Source: Nitrospirota bacterium
GTDB taxonomy: Bacteria > Nitrospirota > Thermodesulfovibrionia > UBA6902
Length of the DNA stretch: 64,000 nt
Assembly: GCA_016234115.1 (NCBI GenBank)
Contig: JACRHD010000005.1
Location: 1 to 64,000, forward strand
Direction of reading: 5' to 3'
Shown here: one piece after another, positions 45,471-54,257 of the stretch
How the letters are laid out: every line of letters starts with the position of its first letter
How positions within the stretch are numbered: position 1 is the first letter of the stretch
Notes under the pieces: model-generated
Database searches by the model: none
Seen by the model: the letters and a program-made list of their open reading frames with translations, nothing else
Told to the model about the DNA's origin: nothing
Made by a program: the position numbers and the translations under genes

Positions 45471-46229
45471 GGTTAATCCACAGTCAATGAATCAGTACAA
45501 AGTATTACACCTCTATGCCCCTGCCGCCTGAGACCGAAACGAGCCTGGTCCCTCTTCCTGATGCGGAGCAGCCGCGCAGGTGAGGCCGGTTTCAGGATCG
45601 ATCATCAGTCCCGTTCATGATCGGTATAGACCCATTATGGTTGACAGTATCGTTCTGCCCCACGCGTGTCCAAGTATGGGGTCAGGACCAATAAATACTC
45701 AACAGGAAGACTATTTAAGAAACTTGCTCCATCCTTGTCAGGCATGCATTTTAGCATAAAAAAATATATCTTGCGATGAACAAATGATTTTTTCGTCGCA
45801 ATTATTGTGCCACTTATAATGTCTTGGTTTGCAATTTTCAGGCATGGGCGCACTCCGCAAGAGTTACCGGTAAGCACATGCTTGCCGTTGCCGGGGAACT
45901 GGGAATCCGAAAAAACATGATAAATTATTATGGTTATATCCATACCAATAAACTTAACGATAAGATGTTTATTGGTGTTATTTCAGTATTGTTAAACGAG
46001 GCATGAATATAAAACCGGGTTTGGGCAGCAGGCCTTTTCAGGAAATATTATATTAACGATCTTGTCCGGTATTGGTGATATTACCAAGGCGAAAAGCCTT
46101 TCCCGTCTGATGACGCAATATTGCTCCCCTTACAACATCCTGATAATTAAGTCAAAAGTCCTTCTTCAATCCCTGCGGCTGATTTTACGCAGTAAATATG
46201 TGTTTATGCCGGTCGGAAGATGTCGGAGT
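45471..46229. other. Intergenic region, no gene recognised
   Basis: About 760 bp between the cytochrome gene and a response-regulator gene, both on the minus strand, so the cytochrome promoter should lie here. A 10-bp inverted repeat ACCAATAAAC / GTTTATTGGT stands at 45944-45976 and a TATAAT at 45815-45820 (plus strand). Short ORFs on both strands lack ribosome sites and family features. No GEMM-type riboswitch was recognised. Confidence 0.6.
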
Positions 46230-47582
46230 TCAGGGGGTCTCTATCCCCAGTGACTTTATCTTCCTGTGCAGGTTGCTCCTCTCGATCTCCAGCTCTTCCG
46301 CGGTCTTGGAGACATTGTAGCTGTTCTCCTGGAGCTTCTTCAGGATAAAATCTTTCTCAAACTGGTCGCGGGCCTCCCTTAATGTCCTGAACGAGGAATA
46401 ATCGGTTTTCACGGACTTGAAGGAGGGGACCTCTCTGGCGTCGATGGTGTCCGATGGGTTCATAATGACAAAGCGCTCAATGGTGTTCTTCAGCTCCCTG
46501 ACATTGCCGGGCCAGTCATAGTTTATAAGCGACTCCATTGTCGCCCTGCTCATCTTCTTTGTCTTCTGTCCGTACTGACGGGCAAATATATTCAGGAAAT
46601 GGTCTACCAGCAAGGGGATATCGTCCTTTCTCTCCCTGAGGGGAGGGACGTGTAAGGGAATGACGTTCAGCCTGAAATACAGGTCCTCCCTGAAACTCGC
46701 CTTTTTGATCTCTTCTTCAAGGTCCTTGTTCGTGGCGGCGATTATCCGCACGTCCACCTTTATTTTTTTACTGCCGCCGACCTTCTGGAATTCCTGCGTT
46801 TCGAGGACCCTCAACAGCTTCGCCTGTGCGGCAAGCGACATGTCGCCTATTTCATCGAGGAAAAGTGTGCCTTCGTCGGCCAGCTCGAACTTTCCCTTCT
46901 TGGATTCAAACGCCCCTGTAAAGGAGCCCTTTTCATGACCGAATAGCTCGCTTTCAATAAGCTCGTGAGGAATAGCGGCGCAGTTTACTTCGATAAAGCT
47001 TTTCTCTTTCCTGTCGCTCGAGCTGTGCAGCGCCCTCGCAACAAGCTCCTTTCCGGTCCCGCTTTCGCCGAAGATGACGACCCTTCCCTGGGATATGGCT
47101 GCCTTTCTGATTTTGTCTTCCAGTTCTGTTATCTTCGGGTTTGTGCCCACGATCTCCCACTGGCGCGAGAAAGTCGTCTTCAGCTCGATGTTTTCTTTTT
47201 CGAGATTCTGTTTTTCAACCGCCCTCCGGACTATAATCACGACCTTCTCGAGCGAGAGGGGTTTTTCCAGGAAGTCATAAGCCCCGAGCCTGGTGGCATG
47301 GACCGCCGTCTCTATGTTGCTGTGGCCGGAGATCATAATCACGCAGACATTGGCGTTCTTTTCACGGATGCCTTTTAATGTCTCGAGGCCGTCTATTCCC
47401 GGCAGCCATACGTCAAGCAGGACGACATCCGGAGAAGTCCCGGTGATATACTCCAGGGCCTTCTCGCCCGAAGAAGCTGTAAGCACTTCATGCCCTTCGT
47501 CTTCGAGGATGCCGCTGAGGGCATCGAGGATGCTCTCTTCGTCGTCAACGACGAGTATTGTTGCTTTTGATGGTTTCGGCAT
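46230..47582 (-). CDS. Sigma-54-dependent response regulator (NtrX/NtrC-type)
   Basis: 450 residues in three parts. The receiver has phospho-acceptor Asp in PDVVLLDVWLPGIDG (about residue 56), with VDDEES at the start and Lys in FLEKPLSLE. The AAA+ domain has Walker A GESGTGKE, the sigma-54 contact loop as GSFTGA and Walker B TLFLDEIGD. A Fis-type helix-turn-helix closes it (NSYNVSKTAEELEIERSNLHRKIKSLGI). It lies downstream of an NtrY-like kinase, with only a repeat element between, so the two are likely partners. It activates sigma-54 promoters; the regulon is unknown. Confidence 0.93.
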   Translation of the reverse strand: MPKPSKATILVVDDEESILDALSGILEDEGHEVLTASSGEKALEYITGTSPDVVLLDVWLPGIDGLETLKGIREKNANVCVIMISGHSNIETAVHATRLGAYDFLEKPLSLEKVVIIVRRAVEKQNLEKENIELKTTFSRQWEIVGTNPKITELEDKIRKAAISQGRVVIFGESGTGKELVARALHSSSDRKEKSFIEVNCAAIPHELIESELFGHEKGSFTGAFESKKGKFELADEGTLFLDEIGDMSLAAQAKLLRVLETQEFQKVGGSKKIKVDVRIIAATNKDLEEEIKKASFREDLYFRLNVIPLHVPPLRERKDDIPLLVDHFLNIFARQYGQKTKKMSRATMESLINYDWPGNVRELKNTIERFVIMNPSDTIDAREVPSFKSVKTDYSSFRTLREARDQFEKDFILKKLQENSYNVSKTAEELEIERSNLHRKIKSLGIETP

Positions 47583-47650
47583 AACTCTCCTGATTAAGAA
47601 ACTATTAAATTATACATTACAGAGGATTCATTTAACACAGGCAGGAGCTC

Positions 47651-47752
47651 GTCATTCCCGTGCCTAAAGCACCTACTGTTGGCAGTCAGTAAGCGGGAAT
47701 CCAGAGACAATTAAAAGAACTGGATGCCCGATTAAGAACTTCGGGCATGACG
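47651..47752. repeat. GTCATTCCCG interspersed element (copy 2)
   Basis: GTCATTCCCGTGCCTAAAGC, then CTACTGTTGGCAGTCAG, GCGGGAATCCAG and CTGGATGCCCGATTAAG..TTCGGGCATGACG. It is nearly identical to the copy at 51092-51190 and related to the one near 25.7 kb. It lies between the kinase and regulator genes. Confidence 0.85.
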
Positions 47753-47790
47753 CTGATTTATGTGTCTTTACTTATGAGCTCCATAGTAAC

Positions 47791-49848
47791 TCATTTCTGT
47801 CCCGCCGGCAGTTCTATAATAAACCGGGTCCCCTTGGGCTCATTGTCCTGCACCCTTATATATCCCCTGTGTTTTGAAATAATGCTGTTGACGATGGCGA
47901 GGCCCAGTCCGGTGCCCTCCTTCTTTGTCGAGAAATACGGGAAAAATAATTTGTCCTTGTCCTCTTCCTTTATCCCAGTCCCTTCGTCGATTATCTCTAT
48001 CCTTATGAGTTCCAGCGCAGGGTTGTAAGAGGCGTTTAACCATATCTTTGCGGTATGCGCCTGGATGGCGTTGTCCATGAGATTTATAAGCGCCATCTTG
48101 ATCTGCTGCCTGTCGATCTCGATTTCCGGGAGGTCTCCGTTCATGGAAGGGATTATCTCGATGTCCTTGACATTGCTGTAGAGCTCCACGACTTCATCCA
48201 TCAACGACTTTATATGCGCGGGTCCGAGGTTTATCCTTGGCATCTTGCCGAACCGCGAAAATTCGTCCACAAGCGACCGGAGGCTGTCCACTTCCTGGAC
48301 GATGGTCTTTGTCGACCTCATGAGCACGTCTCCGAAATCCCCGGCCTTTTCGTTCCATTTCTTCATCAGCCTCTCGGCGGAGAGCCTGATCGGGGTAAGG
48401 GGGTTTTTGATTTCATGGGCGATCCGCTTTGCGACCTCCTGCCATGCAAGCGCGCGCTGCGCCATGATCACCTCAGTGAGATTATCGAACACGACAAGGG
48501 TCCCGACAAACCTGCTTTCAGCGTCCTGGATGATTGTAATATATACCCTCAAATCCAGCGGCCTGCCGTTTATGTAGATATGAAGTTCCTTCTCCACGAA
48601 CCCATGGCCCCTTTCGGCAAGATGTTTGACCATCGAGTTGAGCTCGTCCGACTTAAGCCTTCCCAAAAGCTCCCTGTAGCTCCTCCCTTCCACGGCGCTT
48701 CTTTCAATTCCCAGCATGATGCAGGCTGCGTTGTTGAGAGTTATTATCTTTCCGGAGCGGTCGGAAAATATGACGCCCGTATTTATGCTCTCAATAATGG
48801 CCTCCATACCCAGCCTCCGGCGGTCCGATTCCTGATAAGCCTTTTCAAGGGATTGTTTTCCGTCATGCAGGTCGTCCAGCATTTTATTGAAGGAATCGAT
48901 CAACAGACCGATCTCATCGTCTCTTTTGAGCGCGATCCTGAAATCAAGATCGCCCTGAGCCACGGTCTTCGTGGCCTCGGCAAGCGACTGAATGGGCACC
49001 GTTATGCTTTTTGCAATCCTGAGCGATATCCACAGGGCGAGGAAGATGACCAGGAGGGTCGCGACGGTAAGCAGCAGGAAATACAGGAAACGTATGGGTG
49101 TCTGCTGTGTTTTGACCTGTACATACTCATTGAAGGCCTTCTGGATGGTCTCCATTTTTATAACGATGTCACGGGGAATCATGGTCTCTACCACAACAGC
49201 GCCTGCGACCCTGTTCCCTTCCATGACGGGGTGTGCCGCCCTTATCGTATCTCCTTTGTCGTCGGAAAGCACATCCGAGGAGGGAATGCCCCTGAAGACT
49301 TCATTGATGAAATCAGAACCGTCGGATTCGGCAAGGAAATGACTCCGGTATGAGCCGGTCTCTTCAGACGGATAGGGTTTGCGGTCCAGGAGGTCCCTGT
49401 TCGCCGCAAGCAGTCTTGAATAATTCATCGCGTGCTGTCTTTCCTTGGCATACAAAGTCGAGGCTATGTCCATTGAATCGTGTATGGGCTTCTGCACTTC
49501 CAGAGAGAACCACGTGTTTATCGAGTTGTTGATCAACTGGTTTGACAGGATAAAGAGAAGGACCGACGGTATGAACACCAGTCCCAGAAAGGCGGTGACG
49601 AGTCTGGTCCTGAATTTCGAGCCGAGGGCCTTCCTTCTTTTCTCGGTATATATGCCGACGAGGTTTCTGCTGACAAAAAAGATGAGCAGCAGAAGGTACA
49701 GGACCACATTTACTATAATGAAGATGAAACCGATCTTCATGATGAGGGAGCCGTGCTCAATCCCGAAAGAGCTGACCACGATCCCCGTAATGACTATCGC
49801 TGCGACGCTGAGTGCCAGAAGGCCCAATAATATTTTCAGATTTTTCAT
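47791..49848 (-). CDS. NtrY-like membrane sensor histidine kinase
   Basis: 685 residues. Three N-terminal membrane helices (LLGLLALSVAAIVITGIVV; GFIFIIVNVVLYLLLLIFFV; LVTAFLGLVFIPSVLLFIL) are followed by an extracytoplasmic sensor region (about 110-255). A fourth helix (FLYFLLLTVATLLVIFLAL) leads to HAMP, then a PAS domain with ESINTGVIFSDRSGKIITLNNAA. The HisKA box has His at about residue 480 (AKRIAHEIKNPLTPIRLSAERL). The ATPase motifs are NLMDNAIQA, IIDEGTGI and GTGLGLAIV. It overlaps DUF4390 by four bases (ATGA) and its response regulator follows. The signal is unknown; the NtrY family senses nitrogen or redox state in some bacteria. Confidence 0.93.
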   Translation of the reverse strand: MKNLKILLGLLALSVAAIVITGIVVSSFGIEHGSLIMKIGFIFIIVNVVLYLLLLIFFVSRNLVGIYTEKRRKALGSKFRTRLVTAFLGLVFIPSVLLFILSNQLINNSINTWFSLEVQKPIHDSMDIASTLYAKERQHAMNYSRLLAANRDLLDRKPYPSEETGSYRSHFLAESDGSDFINEVFRGIPSSDVLSDDKGDTIRAAHPVMEGNRVAGAVVVETMIPRDIVIKMETIQKAFNEYVQVKTQQTPIRFLYFLLLTVATLLVIFLALWISLRIAKSITVPIQSLAEATKTVAQGDLDFRIALKRDDEIGLLIDSFNKMLDDLHDGKQSLEKAYQESDRRRLGMEAIIESINTGVIFSDRSGKIITLNNAACIMLGIERSAVEGRSYRELLGRLKSDELNSMVKHLAERGHGFVEKELHIYINGRPLDLRVYITIIQDAESRFVGTLVVFDNLTEVIMAQRALAWQEVAKRIAHEIKNPLTPIRLSAERLMKKWNEKAGDFGDVLMRSTKTIVQEVDSLRSLVDEFSRFGKMPRINLGPAHIKSLMDEVVELYSNVKDIEIIPSMNGDLPEIEIDRQQIKMALINLMDNAIQAHTAKIWLNASYNPALELIRIEIIDEGTGIKEEDKDKLFFPYFSTKKEGTGLGLAIVNSIISKHRGYIRVQDNEPKGTRFIIELPAGQK

Positions 49849-50420
49849 TTGTGGATTGGTCCGACCTCAAACGGCGGTGATTCCTTTGCAAGGCTCATTT
49901 CCACCTCGGGGACGAGGTGCATAAGGAAGCCTATTAGGGGAAGCTGCTCCATACTTCTGGATTCGACGACGACTCTGATATAATAATGACTCGGGTCCAG
50001 CTCCCTGACATTGGCAAGGTTGACGGCGGCGACGGTAAAAATCCGGTCTTTCAGCGAGATAAAATCAGTGAAATTCTTCCCGGTCCGCGTTGTCCCGTCA
50101 AATGATGACAGACTGTACTGGTCCCTGAGGTTGTCGTATTTTATGACCCTGCTTATTTTTTTCGAGACCACGAATTCATCCGGCCAGAACCGCCAGACGC
50201 GGATAAGCTCGGTCGTAAATACAATCTCTTTGCCGACCCCGGATTTTATGGACTGTTCGAGATCGGAGGTATCGGCAATGGATGTTTCCACTATGATATT
50301 ATTGTTTATGATTTTCATCTCGGGTCCTAAAATGCGCGGGGTCACGGCGGAAGCAGGCGGCGGTATCATCACTGAAGACAATAAGACAAAAAGGATAAAT
50401 AGGGCATTTTTCGTTTTCAT
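49845..50420 (-). CDS. DUF4390-domain exported protein
   Basis: 191 residues with a signal peptide (NALFILFVLLSSVMIPPPASA). The mature part is beta-rich (IINNNIIVETSIADTSDLEQSIKSG, EIVFTTELIRVWRFWPDEFV, HYYIRVVVESRSMEQLPLIG), matching the DUF4390 family commonly found directly before NtrY-type kinases. The overlap with the kinase start suggests it works with the sensor in the periplasm. Biochemical function unknown. Confidence 0.82.
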   Translation of the reverse strand: MKTKNALFILFVLLSSVMIPPPASAVTPRILGPEMKIINNNIIVETSIADTSDLEQSIKSGVGKEIVFTTELIRVWRFWPDEFVVSKKISRVIKYDNLRDQYSLSSFDGTTRTGKNFTDFISLKDRIFTVAAVNLANVRELDPSHYYIRVVVESRSMEQLPLIGFLMHLVPEVEMSLAKESPPFEVGPIHK

Positions 50421-50479
50421 CTTGACAAGGTAGAAAAAATTTATTTTGATTATAACATACAGACATAACGTCTGTTGAT

Positions 50480-50558
50480 GACACAGATTAAGAAAGATGA
50501 CACAGATTTAAAGATAAAGAGTTTTATCTGTGTTATCTGGTTTATTATCTGTGTAATC
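50480..50558. repeat. Word-repeat dyad cassette (ACACAGATT family)
   Basis: The left arm has GATGACACAGATTAAG and GATGACACAGATTTAAAG; the right arm has TTTATCTGTGTTATCTG and TTATCTGTGTAATC. It lies between the divergent DUF4390 and adenosine-kinase-family genes, so their promoters must be inside or next to it. Confidence 0.75.
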
Positions 50559-50572
50559 AGGGGGGAGACCAC

Positions 50573-51055
50573 ATGGAATTAAAGACCGTAAAAATCGACA
50601 TCCCCGAGGGCTGCAATATCATCCTCGGGCAGACGCACTTCATCAAGACCGCGGAGGACCTCTACGAGATTATCGCGACTACCGCTTCCCAGGCGAGATT
50701 CGGGGTGGCGTTTACAGAGGCGTCGGGCCCATGTTTAATCAGGACCGAAGGGAATGACCCGGATTTGACAGGCGCATGCGCAGGCAATCTCGCCAATATA
50801 GGGGCAGGTCACGTCTTCATGATCATCCTGAAAAATGCGTTTCCCGTTAATGTGCTCAACGCAATAAAAAATTGCCCCGAAGTATGCGGCATTTATTGCG
50901 CGACCGCTAACCCCGTTGAAGTGGTCGTCGCGGAGACGGACCAGGGGAGTGGCATTCTGGGCGTCATCGACGGTTTTGCTCCCAAAGGCACGGAAACGGA
51001 CGCAGACAAGGCCGGCAGGAAGGCGTTCCTTAGAAAAATAGGATATAAACTTTAG
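50573..51055 (+). CDS. Adenosine-specific kinase family protein (PF04008)
   Basis: 160 residues, the normal length for this archaeal and bacterial family. Characteristic segments are DIPEGCNIILGQTHFIKTAEDL, FGVAFTEASGPCLIRTEGND, GAGHVFMIILKNAFPVNVLNAI and IYCATANPVEVVVAETDQGSGILGVIDG. GGGGGAGA stands before the ATG. The family is named for adenosine-binding or kinase activity reported for an archaeal member; the role in bacteria is uncertain. It stands alone between repeat elements. Confidence 0.9.
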   Translation: MELKTVKIDIPEGCNIILGQTHFIKTAEDLYEIIATTASQARFGVAFTEASGPCLIRTEGNDPDLTGACAGNLANIGAGHVFMIILKNAFPVNVLNAIKNCPEVCGIYCATANPVEVVVAETDQGSGILGVIDGFAPKGTETDADKAGRKAFLRKIGYKL

Positions 51056-51091
51056 TACATCAAAAACATGGAGCAGAGAGTTGTTGAAGCT

Positions 51092-51190
51092 GTCATTCCC
51101 GTGCCTAAAGCGCCTACTGTTGGCGGTCAGCAGGCGGGAATCCAGACCGTTTGGAATCCGGATGCCCGATTAAAGACTTCGGGCATGACG
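51092..51190. repeat. GTCATTCCCG interspersed element (copy 3)
   Basis: GTCATTCCCGTGCCTAAAGC..CTACTGTTGGCGGTCAGCAGG, then GCGGGAATCCAG and GGATGCCCGATTAAAGACTT plus CGGGCATGACG. Weak inverted flanks GGAGCAGAGAGT / ACTCTGTACTCC surround it. Confidence 0.85.
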
Positions 51191-51228
51191 ACTAATAAAT
51201 TCCCGACTCTGTACTCCGGGACTATACA

Positions 51229-52677
51229 ATGAAATTGTCCATATTTTCCCGTCTCGTCATAGGATACCTTATAATTTTTGTCCTGGCCATAACGGTAAGC
51301 GTATACGCCGTAATGCAGTTGCGCAAGGTGGAGACCGTCACGGTGTCTATTCTCGAGGTGAATAACCGCCTGCTGGATTACGACCGGAAGCTCGCGGACG
51401 TGTTCCTGTCGATGATAAATTACGAAAGGAAATTCATTATCACAGGGGACGAGGATTTATACGGCCGGTTCACCCTTGCCGCAAATGATTTTAACAAGTA
51501 TCTGAAAGAGATGGCCTCCACTGCGGACGCTGAATATTCGGGAAACGCATTTAATGAAATAGCCTTCCTCTCCCGCCGTTATATTTCAACATTTACGGAA
51601 GAGGCCGGTCATGTCAGATCAGGACTGGAATATCCCGGAAAAAAATATAAAAAGGAGAAGGAAGAGGCGGCGAACAGGATCATGAATGAGCTCCGGGCAT
51701 TGAGGGACTTCAGCCAGCAGAGCACTTATGACAAGGTTGAAAAACTCGGAGCAGCCGAAGGAAATGCGAGAAGGGTCGTGATAGTCATGGGTCTGGTCTC
51801 TCTCATTGCCGGGACAATCATCTCGGTTTATATAACCATAAATATTACAAAACCTCTTTCCCTCATTCAAAGGAAGACCAGGGAGATCGCCGCGGGGGAG
51901 TTCGGGGAAGACCTCAAGATCGCCTCTCCGCCGGAGATAACGGAGCTGGCGCAGTCCTTCGACGCCATGTGCGCCAAGCTGAAAGAGATAGACAGGATGA
52001 AGTCGGACTTCTTTTCTCTGATGTCTCACGAGCTGAGGACCCCGCTGACCACCATAAAGGAAGGCGCGGTCCTTTTCTGGGAAGGGTTAAAAGAGGGGCC
52101 GGCCACGGACAAACAGAAGAGACTGCTGACTATAATTAATGAGGAATGCGGCCGCCTGATCAACCTCGTCAATTCGCTGCTGGACCTTTCGAGGATGGAG
52201 GCGGGGATGATGGTTTATAATTTTGTCCAGGGAGACATTTCCGCGCTGATTAAGAGGGTCGTGCGGGAGATGGAACCCCTGCTGGACAACAATAATATCG
52301 TGCTCGAGACAAACATAAGTTATACCCTGCCGCCGGTAAAAATCGATATGGACAGGATGCTCCAGGCGCTGAGGAACCTGATCGGCAATGCCGTAAAATT
52401 CACTCCCGGAGGCGGGACTGTAAAGGTTTCGGCGCACTCGACTGAGAAAGAGGTGGTTGTTTCGGTGGCGGACAACGGCGTCGGGATCCCGAAGGAAAAA
52501 ATAGACATAATTTTCAATAAATATCAGAGGGCGGTCCTTGCGGATTCGGGCAAGATAACCGGGAGCGGTCTGGGCCTGTTTATCGTCAAACAGATTATAA
52601 CCGCTCATGGAGGGAGGATCAGTGTCGAAAGCACGCCTGGCAAGGGAAGCGATTTCACCTTTGTCCTGCCCGTTTGA
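51229..52677 (+). CDS. Membrane sensor histidine kinase with HAMP domain
   Basis: 482 residues. TM1 is LVIGYLIIFVLAITVSVYAVM and TM2 (about residues 183-205) is VVIVMGLVSLIAGTIISVYI. The periplasmic part between them is a helical four-helix-bundle sensor. HAMP (ITKPLSLIQRKTREIAAGEFGE) leads to HisKA with SHELRTPLTTIKEG and an ATPase domain with NLIGNAVKFTP, VADNGVGIP and GSGLGLFIVKQII. The next gene on the strand is a sigma-54 response regulator, its likely partner. The signal is unknown. Confidence 0.92.
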   Translation: MKLSIFSRLVIGYLIIFVLAITVSVYAVMQLRKVETVTVSILEVNNRLLDYDRKLADVFLSMINYERKFIITGDEDLYGRFTLAANDFNKYLKEMASTADAEYSGNAFNEIAFLSRRYISTFTEEAGHVRSGLEYPGKKYKKEKEEAANRIMNELRALRDFSQQSTYDKVEKLGAAEGNARRVVIVMGLVSLIAGTIISVYITINITKPLSLIQRKTREIAAGEFGEDLKIASPPEITELAQSFDAMCAKLKEIDRMKSDFFSLMSHELRTPLTTIKEGAVLFWEGLKEGPATDKQKRLLTIINEECGRLINLVNSLLDLSRMEAGMMVYNFVQGDISALIKRVVREMEPLLDNNNIVLETNISYTLPPVKIDMDRMLQALRNLIGNAVKFTPGGGTVKVSAHSTEKEVVVSVADNGVGIPKEKIDIIFNKYQRAVLADSGKITGSGLGLFIVKQIITAHGGRISVESTPGKGSDFTFVLPV

Positions 52678-52722
52678 TTTCTTTTTCCCGGATGGATGTG
52701 ATACGTTAATTATTGCGGACCA

Positions 52723-52797
52723 AGCCGCTTGAACGGCTTGAACGACTTGAACGGTTCAAACGGCTCAAGCGGATGAAACGGTTGGAACGGTTACAAC
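52723..52797. repeat. 9-bp tandem word repeat (CTTGAACGG family)
   Basis: About eight degenerate 9-mers run in series: cttgaacgg, cttgaacga, cttgaacgg, ttcaaacgg, ctcaagcgg, atgaaacgg, ttggaacgg. It lies between the kinase and its regulator. A weaker relative (CCTGAACTGCCTGAACGG) is at about 33040-33070. Confidence 0.8.
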
Positions 52798-52816
52798 ATA
52801 TGGAGAGTGAAATATC

Positions 52817-54175
52817 ATGCCTGCGACAACCATATTGGCAGTAGACGACGACCGCAATCTTCTCGAGGTGCTGAAGATGCGCCTCGAATCTGCGAGCTAC
52901 GGGGTCATTACAGCCATGAACGAAAGTGACGCCGCGACAGGAGTGAGAGAGCAGGTCGTCGATTTATGCATCATCGACCTGCAGCTTGGGGAAGAAGACG
53001 GTATATCGGTCATGAAGAACATCCACCGCATAAACCCTGAGATCCCCGTGATCATCCTTACCGCTTACGGGAGCATAGAGAGCGCCGTCGAAGCGATGAG
53101 GAGGGGCGCCTTCAGCTATCTGACCAAACCGTTTGATCCGCAGGACCTGCTTCAGCAGATTGAAAACGCCCTTGTCAGCAGGAAGCTTGTTTCCGGGATA
53201 AAAAATCTGAAAAGCCGCATGGAAGAAAGATACGATTTCGTACACATTGTGGCAAAGAGCGATAAAATGCAGAACGTATTGATGCTGGTGTCGCGCATCG
53301 CGGGAACGGATTCCACCGTATATATTCAGGGTGAAAGCGGGACCGGCAAGGAGCTCGTGGCGCGGGCGATACATTTGAGCGGCGCGAGAAAAGACAAGCC
53401 CTTCGTCGCTATTAACTGCGCCGCGATTCCCGAGACCCTGCTGGAGAGCGAGCTTTTCGGCTACGAGAGGGGGGCCTTTACGGGGGCGATCCAGGATTCG
53501 AAGGGATTGTTTACCCAGGCCCATACGGGATCTCTCTTCCTTGACGAGATCGGGAACATGCCGCTTTCCCTCCAGACGAAAAGCCTTCGGGTGCTCCAGG
53601 AGAGGCAGTTTTATCCCGTGGGCGGCAGCAAACCTGTGTCAGTGGATGTAAGGGTCATAGTCGCCACTAATCTGGACCTTAAAAAGGAGGTTGAAGAGGG
53701 CCGCTTCCGTGAGGACCTCTTTTACAGGATCCATGTCATCCCGATTGTCCTGCCTCCTTTGAGAGAAAGAAAAGAGGACATTTATCCCCTGATTGAACAT
53801 TTCCTGGGCAAGTTCAACGTAAAGATGAAAAAAAACGTGACCGGATTAACGCCCGCGGCAATGCAGCGGATTATGCTCCATGATTGGCCGGGCAATGTGC
53901 GGGAACTGGAAAACACTCTGGAGTTTGCAGTGGCGATGTCTGAAGCTGATGTCATTACGGAAGACCTCATCCTCGGAGACAACAGGGCCCCCGAGAAATT
54001 TAAGCCGTATAAGGAAGCCAAGGCCGCCTTTGAAAAAGGATACATTATCAGCCTCCTCGAACTGACAAAGGGCAACGTAAGCAAGGCGTCCGAGTTAGCC
54101 GGCAAATATCGTCCTGATTTCTACAATATCCTCAGGAAATATGACCTGAAGCCCGAGGATTTCAAGAAGACGTAA
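52817..54175 (+). CDS. Sigma-54-dependent response regulator
   Basis: 452 residues. The receiver has acidic pocket AVDDDRN, phospho-acceptor Asp in DLCIIDLQLGEEDG and Lys in YLTKPFDPQD. The AAA+ domain has GESGTGKE, the canonical sigma-54 loop GAFTGA, SLFLDEIGNMP and WPGNVRELENTLE. A C-terminal Fis-like HTH ends it (GNVSKASELAGKYRPDFYNILRKYDL). GAGAG is seen upstream of the ATG. It pairs with the kinase upstream, so the window encodes two separate sigma-54 circuits. Confidence 0.93.
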   Translation: MPATTILAVDDDRNLLEVLKMRLESASYGVITAMNESDAATGVREQVVDLCIIDLQLGEEDGISVMKNIHRINPEIPVIILTAYGSIESAVEAMRRGAFSYLTKPFDPQDLLQQIENALVSRKLVSGIKNLKSRMEERYDFVHIVAKSDKMQNVLMLVSRIAGTDSTVYIQGESGTGKELVARAIHLSGARKDKPFVAINCAAIPETLLESELFGYERGAFTGAIQDSKGLFTQAHTGSLFLDEIGNMPLSLQTKSLRVLQERQFYPVGGSKPVSVDVRVIVATNLDLKKEVEEGRFREDLFYRIHVIPIVLPPLRERKEDIYPLIEHFLGKFNVKMKKNVTGLTPAAMQRIMLHDWPGNVRELENTLEFAVAMSEADVITEDLILGDNRAPEKFKPYKEAKAAFEKGYIISLLELTKGNVSKASELAGKYRPDFYNILRKYDLKPEDFKKT

Positions 54176-54180
54176 GTATT

Positions 54181-54257
54181 AGTGACAAGTAACAAGTGAC
54201 GGGTAACTTCAAACAACCACTTGTCACTCGTTACTCGTTACTCGTTACTTGTCACTT
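54181..54257. repeat. Word-repeat dyad cassette (AAGTAACAAGTGAC family)
   Basis: The left arm AGTGACAAGTAACAAGTGAC and the right arm CACTTGTCACTCGTTACTCG plus TTACTCGTTACTTGTCACT are complementary. It lies between convergent genes and supplies the ABC permease stop codon region, so it may act as a bidirectional terminator. Confidence 0.85.

Noticed and set aside
45635-46006. Short ORFs on both strands (102 and 60 codons)
   Set aside because: No ribosome sites, low-complexity or unrecognisable products, and overlap with each other.
45471-46229. Cyclic-dinucleotide (GEMM) riboswitch before the giant cytochrome
   Set aside because: Looked for because such riboswitches precede Geobacter cytochromes, but the conserved ACGCAAAGC-type core was not found on the minus strand.
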